Assembly (NCBI GenBank): GCA_028873155.1
Contig: JAGWML010000101.1
Coordinates: 1-10,278, forward strand
Length of the DNA stretch: 10,278 bases
Source: Acidobacteriota bacterium
GTDB taxonomy: Bacteria; Acidobacteriota; Terriglobia; Terriglobales; Acidobacteriaceae
Direction of reading: 5' to 3'
Of the stretch, positions 6,472-10,278 are shown piece after piece. Both the position numbers and the translations under genes were made by a program. Position 1 is the first letter of the stretch. Every line of letters starts with the position of its first letter. The notes beneath the pieces are model-generated. The model made no database searches, was not told where the DNA came from, and saw only the letters and a program-made list of their open reading frames with translations.

Positions 6472-7098
6472 TCAGTACGCTGCCGTGAACTGCTGGCGCA
6501 GGCGCCTGGGCTTTTCGAGCTCATCGACCATGGCAACGGCAAAGTCTTCAGCCGAGATGCGGCTTTCGCCTTTCTCGTCCACGACCAGTCGCGTTGTGCC
6601 GAGGCGGAAGCTGCCGGTGCGCTCGCCGGGCTGGATGAAGGCCGCGGGGCTCAGGTAGGTCCAGTCGAGCGAAGAGGTCTTGAGGCTTAGAAGCACGTCA
6701 CGGTGCGCCAACGCGATGGCCTTCCACGCGGCGGGAAATTCAGGGGTATCCACGAGTTGAACACCGGGGGCGACCTCGAGGCTGCCCGCGCCGCCAACCA
6801 TCAGCAACCGCTTGACTCCCGCCTTTTCGATCCCGGCGAGCAGGGACCGGGTGGCGTCCTGCAGAAGACTGACCTGCGCAGAAGGCGGCGCATAGGCACT
6901 GATGGCGGCATCCTGGCCCTTGGCTGTGGCGGCCACGCTCGCGGCGTCGGTGATGTCGCCTTTCACGACGATCGCGCCGGAAGCTGTGACCTTATCTGGA
7001 TTGCGCACGACGGCTGTGACCTGGTGTCCCCGCGCAAGCAATTCGTTGAGAATGCGGCTGCCGATCATGCCGGATGCTCCGTACAGTACGACCTTCAT
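6472..7098 (-). CDS. NAD(P)-binding reductase-like protein (atypical SDR, YwnB/NmrA-like)
   Basis: 208 residues from ATG 7098, preceded by GAGGGAG at good spacing. The longer frame to 7161 would add residues unlike the family. Residues 1-15 are the Rossmann start MKVVLYGASGMIGSR with G-x-x-G-x-x-G at 7, 10 and 13. Then come VVRNPDKV (typical of NADP-binding atypical SDRs), GDITDAASV, LLMVGGAGSLEVAPG, the family signature DWTYLSPAAFIQPGERTG, and ISAEDFAVAMVDELEKP near the C-terminus. The usual YxxxK catalytic pair of classical SDRs is absent, as is normal for this group, whose substrates are mostly unknown. It is transcribed divergently from an HxlR regulator, the common arrangement for redox- or electrophile-responsive pairs, and is probably that regulator's target. 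Confidence 0.92.
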   Translation of the reverse strand: MKVVLYGASGMIGSRILNELLARGHQVTAVVRNPDKVTASGAIVVKGDITDAASVAATAKGQDAAISAYAPPSAQVSLLQDATRSLLAGIEKAGVKRLLMVGGAGSLEVAPGVQLVDTPEFPAAWKAIALAHRDVLLSLKTSSLDWTYLSPAAFIQPGERTGSFRLGTTRLVVDEKGESRISAEDFAVAMVDELEKPRRLRQQFTAAY

Positions 7099-7126
7099 CT
7101 TGAGTCTCCCTCGATTTCGATTGCGA

Positions 7127-7232
7127 TGGTATGGAGATCGCAGTGACCCCTCCGATACCATTCCTATTCTCTTCTTCCATTAGGCTCTAAAATGGAGTAG
7201 GTTTCAAGAAGATACCAATTAGTGCTCTGGTA
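7127..7232. promoter_or_regulatory. Putative HxlR operator region in the divergent intergenic space
   Basis: Four half-sites of one 5-base motif lie in the 148-base gap between the divergent genes: TGGTA at 7127-7131, TACCA at 7156-7160, TACCA at 7213-7217 and TGGTA at 7228-7232. The first pair sits in a longer inverted repeat, ATGGTATGGAG (7126-7136) against CTCCGATACCAT (7150-7161). The second pair forms TACCA-N10-TGGTA just before the hxlR ribosome binding site. CCATT-N9-AATGG (7177-7195) lies between them. TAAAAT at 7188-7193 is a possible -10 box for hxlR with no clear -35. HxlR-family proteins are dimers that bind such inverted repeats, so autoregulation plus control of the divergent gene is the inference. 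Confidence 0.45.
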
Positions 7233-7246
7233 ACTGGGAGGAAACC

Positions 7247-7630
7247 ATGTGCGCAAAGAAGCATGAGATGCGCGGCGATGCCTATGATCCGAGCTGCCCC
7301 ACGCGCGTGGTGCTGGACCAGATTGCGGACAAGTGGGCGGTTCTGGTGCTGGGTGCGCTGGATGACGGGCCGGTGCGATTCAATGCTCTGAAGCGGCGCC
7401 TGGCCGGGATTTCACAGAAGATGCTGGGACAGACGCTGCGCGACCTGGAGCGCAACGGCCTGGTGTCGCGTCGCGCCTTTGCAACCGTGCCGGTGACCGT
7501 GGAGTACTCGCTGACAGCGCTGGGCGAGCGCCTGACCGAGCGAGTGAACGACCTGCGCGTCTGGGCAGAGAAGCATATCAGTCAGATTGTGGCAGCGCAG
7601 AGTGCCTTTGACGGGCGTAAAGGCGCCTAA
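7247..7630 (+). CDS. HxlR-family winged-helix transcriptional regulator
   Basis: 127 residues. ATG 7247 follows an excellent GGGAGG. The core matches the HxlR (DUF24) winged helix: SCPTRVVLDQIADKWAVLVL (16-35), DGPVRFNALKRRLAGISQKM with the recognition-helix region SQKMLGQTLRDLERNGLV, and the wing RRAFATVPVTVEYSLTALGE. Cys17 in the CP motif is the conserved cysteine that YodB-type members use to sense quinones or thiol stress. Cys2 is a second cysteine near the N-terminus. It is likely a repressor of itself and of the divergent NAD(P)-binding protein. It is probably monocistronic: the next gene starts 586 bases later. Confidence 0.93.
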   Translation: MCAKKHEMRGDAYDPSCPTRVVLDQIADKWAVLVLGALDDGPVRFNALKRRLAGISQKMLGQTLRDLERNGLVSRRAFATVPVTVEYSLTALGERLTERVNDLRVWAEKHISQIVAAQSAFDGRKGA

Positions 7631-8216
7631 GCGGCCACGCGCGAGCGGCCTCGTGCCCCAGGGTTGCCATTCTGGGACCAGGGAATCCAGGAACCCCACT
7701 CCGAAGCCACAACGCTGGGAGCCAGCGGCTGGAAACTGCCGTCAAGCCCTCCCCGCCAAACTATTCTCTAACTCACTCATTCCATTCGCAATTTTCCCCG
7801 CGTCGTTTTGCAGTCTATTTCCCCCAAAAGCGCACAATAGAATCATGCCGCAATTCTCATCCAACTCGATCTGTCTCCGGTCCATCCGACATCGCCCTGA
7901 GATAAATACCCCCTCCCCCCCCTCCAATGTTTTTCGTTCCCACAGAAGGCGAGCACGTCTTCGTCTGGTCGAATTCGCCACGTCTTCGCTTTTGCCATGA
8001 AATCCAAAGCTTGCGCCGGCGGCATCAAGCGCTCGGCCAACCGCATCCAACATCGCGTGATGACCGCGACGCATCACTCCACGCTCCGACTTTCACTTTC
8101 CAGCGGCGGGTGCTATTTCAGTCGTGTGCGAGTCGAATCATGTGGCCTCCATGGGATCTTCAAGCACCTGTCCCATCGGTGCCAGCATTGCTTTGAACGA
8201 ACAGAGGGATCCATCC
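7631..8216. other. 586-base intergenic region without a supportable gene; short inverted repeats and a C-rich tract
   Basis: None of the frames across this stretch looks like a protein: composition is Arg/Ser/Pro-rich and ribosome binding sites are missing. At 7657-7676 CCCAG and CTGGG flank GGTTGCCATT, and further small inverted pieces (TTCTGG/CCAGGAA) follow to about 7693. This resembles a degenerate intergenic repeat. A pyrimidine tract at 7909-7925 (C5-T-C8-T-CC) could form a G-quadruplex on the other strand and is prone to slippage. Long 5' leader, decayed gene or small RNA all remain possible. Confidence 0.4.
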
Positions 8217-8612
8217 ATGAAAGCCTTCCGATATACGGTCAAGTCCGCAAAGTCAGTGCCGGAAGCGGTCCAGTCCGTCGAGCGTGCCACAGCGGCGAGG
8301 GGATTTCGCGTCCTTCACATTCACGACGTGGCGCAGACGCTGGCCGAAAAGGGATTTCACCGGGAGCCGTTGCAGATTGTTGAAATCTGTAATTCCAAAT
8401 ACGCGCACGAGGTGTTGCAGAAGGATATCGGTACTGCCCTCATGCTTCCCTGCCCCATCGTTGTCTACGCCGTCAACGGAGCAACGCAGATCGAAACGAT
8501 GCTGCCCAGCGTGATGAAAGACTTCTTTCCAGCGGCTGGCATCGAATCGGTCGCCGAGCTCGTCGAGAAGGCCGTCATTGAAATCGTCGACGAATCCGCG
8601 CGCGAGGAGTAG
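8217..8612 (+). CDS. DUF302-domain protein
   Basis: 131 residues from ATG 8217, preceded by AGAGGGAT. The frame is open further upstream, but that part is unlike protein. The sequence begins MKAFRYTVKSAKSVPEAVQS. It contains the DUF302 elements RGFRVLHIHDVAQTLAEKGF, LQIVEICNSKYAHEVLQKD and LMLPCPIVVYAVNGATQIET, where the NPKYAHEVL and LLPCRVVVYE motifs of the family are recognisable. DUF302 proteins are small alpha/beta proteins of unknown biochemical role, often found with redox or metal genes. The C-terminal helix (AELVEKAVIEIVDESAREE) fits the family end. It is convergent with the VKOR-like gene 28 bases away, with no obvious terminator between them. Confidence 0.9.
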   Translation: MKAFRYTVKSAKSVPEAVQSVERATAARGFRVLHIHDVAQTLAEKGFHREPLQIVEICNSKYAHEVLQKDIGTALMLPCPIVVYAVNGATQIETMLPSVMKDFFPAAGIESVAELVEKAVIEIVDESAREE

Positions 8613-8640
8613 CTGTTCGATCGCGCTCTCCGATTGTGCT

Positions 8641-9066
8641 CTACGATACGCTCGACGGAAGTCCGGAGCGCAGCCGTCTGTACTCCGCCGCAACCCAGCC
8701 AACGCTCAGCACGAGCAGCAGCGCAATGATTGTCTGCGAGATCACGCAATAAAGGCACCAGACCTCCAGCACAAGTTCCTCGATGAAGGTCAACCGTAGC
8801 GCAAAACAGAATGCTGCAATCACCGCCAGCATCAATGCGAACCGCTGCCGGAAGAAGCCCAGCGCCGCAATCATCAAATAGCCTGCAATTCCAATCGCCG
8901 CCACAGGCACCCCGTGCAGCACAGCGAATGGGCTGTGGTTCACAACGCCGCAGTCCCAATGCGCGTTGATGGAGCACGGCTCTGTCGCCGTTGAATAGTG
9001 CACCTGCAGCGCCAGGCCGGACACAACCGCACCCGCGATTCCCAAAACCAGAATCAGATATCGCAT
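8641..9066 (-). CDS. VKOR-family membrane disulfide-forming protein
   Basis: About 141 residues from ATG 9066 (a GTG directly in front is an alternative), with four hydrophobic helices. The active-site pair is Cys104-Leu-Tyr-Cys107 (WCLYC) in the last helix. The loop pair is Cys31 and Cys39 (PCSINAHWDC). The family Ser follows in NHSPF, and GVPVAAIGIAGY marks the second helix. In bacterial VKOR proteins electrons pass from a periplasmic thioredoxin-like partner via the loop cysteines to the CxxC and then to quinone, renewing the oxidant for disulfide formation. Fused thioredoxin domains are common in the family. This copy has none, and no partner is in the window. The helical core is a little short but complete. 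It starts 10-34 bases from the divergent nadD, so promoters must overlap coding sequence. Confidence 0.93.
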   Translation of the reverse strand: MRYLILVLGIAGAVVSGLALQVHYSTATEPCSINAHWDCGVVNHSPFAVLHGVPVAAIGIAGYLMIAALGFFRQRFALMLAVIAAFCFALRLTFIEELVLEVWCLYCVISQTIIALLLVLSVGWVAAEYRRLRSGLPSSVS

Positions 9067-9076
9067 CACGAAGTCG

Positions 9077-9856
9077 ATGCTAACGCATTACCATCAGGCC
9101 ATGCACTCTGGCCCTGCACAGCCTCAGCGAATCGCCTTCTTCGGCGGCAGCTTTGACCCACCGCACAAGGGCCATCTCGCCATCGCGCGCGCAGCGCATG
9201 CTGGCCTCCAACTCGACCAGGTCCTCTTTGCGCCCGTCGGGGCACAACCCCTCAAACCGCACGGCGCCAGCGCCAGCTTCAACGACCGCCTCGCCATGAC
9301 GCGCCTGTGCATCGCGGACGATCCAGCCTTTGCCATCTCTCTCGAAGACGCTCCCAGCGCGGAGCAGCACGACACGCCGCACTACACAATCGAGACCCTG
9401 CGTCGGCTGCGCGCCACACAGCCTGCAAACGCAACGCTCCTCTGCCTCATCGGCGCCGACTCCTTTCGCAGCCTTCGGCACTGGCATCGCGGCGCAGAAA
9501 TCCCATTCGTCGCCCCGCTCATCGTCGCTGCACGCCCCGGCCAGAAGCTCGACGACCTCTCCGCCTGCCTTCCGCCCGGCCTCGTCCTTTCGCAGGCGTC
9601 CCATGTTCCCGAGTCCATCGACACGGGCATAGTGCGCGTATTCCAGGTGAGCCACCCGCATGGCGACACTGCCCCGCTGTACCTGCTGCCCGATCTTTAC
9701 GTGGACATCAGCGCGTCCCAAATCCGCGAGGCGCTCGAACGCGGCGCATCCGCACCTGCCGAGTTCCTGACGCCACAGGTGGCCGAGTACATCCGCCTGC
9801 ATGGCTTGTATCGCGATGCCTTCACTTGCGAGCCGCCCACTCAGCAGCTACGATGA
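9077..9856 (+). CDS. nadD: Nicotinate-nucleotide adenylyltransferase NadD
   Basis: NadD joins nicotinate mononucleotide and ATP to give deamido-NAD, a late step of NAD synthesis in the cytoplasm. The 259 residues carry the nucleotidyltransferase signature GGSFDPPHKGH (23-33, the HxGH-type ATP site). Then come LFAPVGAQPLKPH, FNDRLAMTRL, the GADSFRSLRHWHR segment and ISASQIREAL (211-220), the second nucleotide-binding motif. The length is slightly over the usual ~200-220 residues. The start could be ATG 9101 (MHSGPAQPQR), since neither start has a strong ribosome binding site. The gene is followed directly by rsfS, overlapping it by four bases if rsfS uses ATG 9853. nadD-rsfS is a common bacterial neighbourhood. 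Confidence 0.96.
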   Translation: MLTHYHQAMHSGPAQPQRIAFFGGSFDPPHKGHLAIARAAHAGLQLDQVLFAPVGAQPLKPHGASASFNDRLAMTRLCIADDPAFAISLEDAPSAEQHDTPHYTIETLRRLRATQPANATLLCLIGADSFRSLRHWHRGAEIPFVAPLIVAARPGQKLDDLSACLPPGLVLSQASHVPESIDTGIVRVFQVSHPHGDTAPLYLLPDLYVDISASQIREALERGASAPAEFLTPQVAEYIRLHGLYRDAFTCEPPTQQLR

Positions 9857-9879
9857 GCGTTGGAGAGCTATATTCACGA

Positions 9880-10278
9880 ATGACCGAACCCAGCACACAC
9901 GAAGCCATACGAATCCTCGTACAAGCAGCCGCCAAGGCCTGCGAAGACAAAAAAGGCGAAGACACCAGAATCCTCGAACTCGATCCCATGGACTCCGGGC
10001 TTGCGGATTTCTTTCTCATCACCTCAGCGCTGAATGACCGCCAAGCCGTCGCCATCGCCGATGAGATCGAGTTCCGGCTCAAGCGCCAGTTCGGCATCAT
10101 GCCGAACTCCGTTGAAGGCCGGCGGCAGGCCGAGTGGATTCTGCTCGATTACGTCGATTTTGTCGTTCACATTTTTCACACGCAGAAGCGTGCGTTCTAC
10201 GACATCGAGCGCCTGCGCAAGTCGGCCAAGCCCTTCACACCGGCTGAGTTTGACGATCAGTTGAAGGAGATGCTCGCT
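9880..10278 (+). CDS. rsfS: Ribosome silencing factor RsfS (Iojap family), cut by window end
   Basis: RsfS binds ribosomal protein L14 on the large subunit and blocks subunit joining when nutrients are short. 133 codons are visible without a stop, starting MTEPSTHEAIRILVQAAA. The family features are DSGLADFFLITSALNDRQ, AIADEIEFRLKRQFG, EGRRQAEWILLDYVDFVVHIF (the conserved EG...W.LLDYxDxVVHxF) and FYDIERL. An in-frame ATG at 9853 overlaps the nadD TGA as ATGA and would add nine residues (MSVGELYSR), giving translational coupling. The GGAGAG at 9862-9867 is a ribosome binding site for ATG 9880, though at a long spacing of 12. The visible part holds the complete domain. Only the short C-terminal tail is missing. 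Confidence 0.95.
   Translation, partial: MTEPSTHEAIRILVQAAAKACEDKKGEDTRILELDPMDSGLADFFLITSALNDRQAVAIADEIEFRLKRQFGIMPNSVEGRRQAEWILLDYVDFVVHIFHTQKRAFYDIERLRKSAKPFTPAEFDDQLKEMLA

Noticed and set aside
7657..7693. Possible CRISPR or REP array start because of short inverted repeats
   Set aside because: There is no repeated unit with regular spacing. Only one set of small inverted pieces is present.
7742..8077. 111-codon minus-strand ORF in the gap before the DUF302 gene
   Set aside because: No family, no convincing ribosome binding site, and it runs through the C-rich tract. The composition does not favour a real protein, though a decayed gene cannot be excluded.
9080..9802. 240-codon minus-strand ORF antisense to nadD
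   Set aside because: A shadow frame. The plus strand carries both nucleotidyltransferase motifs of NadD.

Overview
The window looks like a piece of chromosome from a member of the Acidobacteriota, probably the Terriglobia/Acidobacteriaceae side. This is inferred from recognition, not from a search. The DNA is GC-rich. It carries two secreted or anchored proteins of kinds I associate mainly with acidobacterial genomes (2040-2828 and 2910-3929). The ThiL and RsfS sequences also have a soil-acidobacterial flavour. Most of the window is housekeeping or ordinary accessory sequence, and I see no phage, integrase, CRISPR array or complete insertion sequence.

Region 1 (1-1543, minus strand) is a tRNA-tuf transcription unit. 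In the direction of transcription it runs tRNA-Thr(TGT), tRNA-Tyr(GTA), a small two-helix membrane protein, tRNA-Thr(GGT), tRNA-Gly(TCC), a 102-residue protein of unknown function, and the start of tuf (EF-Tu), which leaves the window. This is the acidobacterial counterpart of the thrU-tyrU-glyT-thrT-tufB cluster of E. coli. Here the last two tRNAs are swapped and two small protein genes are interposed. All four tRNAs encode their CCA end.

Region 2 (about 1676-1945, minus strand) upstream of the tRNA unit holds the decayed remains of a HigB/HigA toxin-antitoxin pair. The C-terminal half of HigB runs straight into the C-terminal third of HigA, and the middle of the locus is missing.

Region 3 (2040-3929, plus strand) holds two uncharacterised envelope-directed proteins in tandem, separated by a strong hairpin and closed by a bidirectional terminator at about 4093-4120. 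That terminator also serves the convergent gene, a membrane-anchored M23 peptidoglycan endopeptidase (4143-5117, minus).

Region 4 (5378-7630) contains thiL (thiamine-monophosphate kinase, plus). A convergent YwnB-like NAD(P)-binding protein (minus) follows, transcribed divergently from an HxlR-family regulator (plus). The shared intergenic region of these last two carries repeated TACCA/TGGTA half-sites that look like the regulator's operators.

Region 5 (7631-10278) opens with a 586-base stretch in which I can support no gene. It is followed by a DUF302 protein (plus), a VKOR-type disulfide-forming membrane protein (minus), then nadD (NAD biosynthesis) and rsfS (ribosome silencing factor), the latter cut by the window end. 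nadD-rsfS is a common bacterial pairing; here the two genes nearly or actually overlap. The most informative unusual items are the higBA relic, the small genes embedded between the tRNAs, and the putative HxlR operator cluster. I did not find a convincing new multi-gene system.
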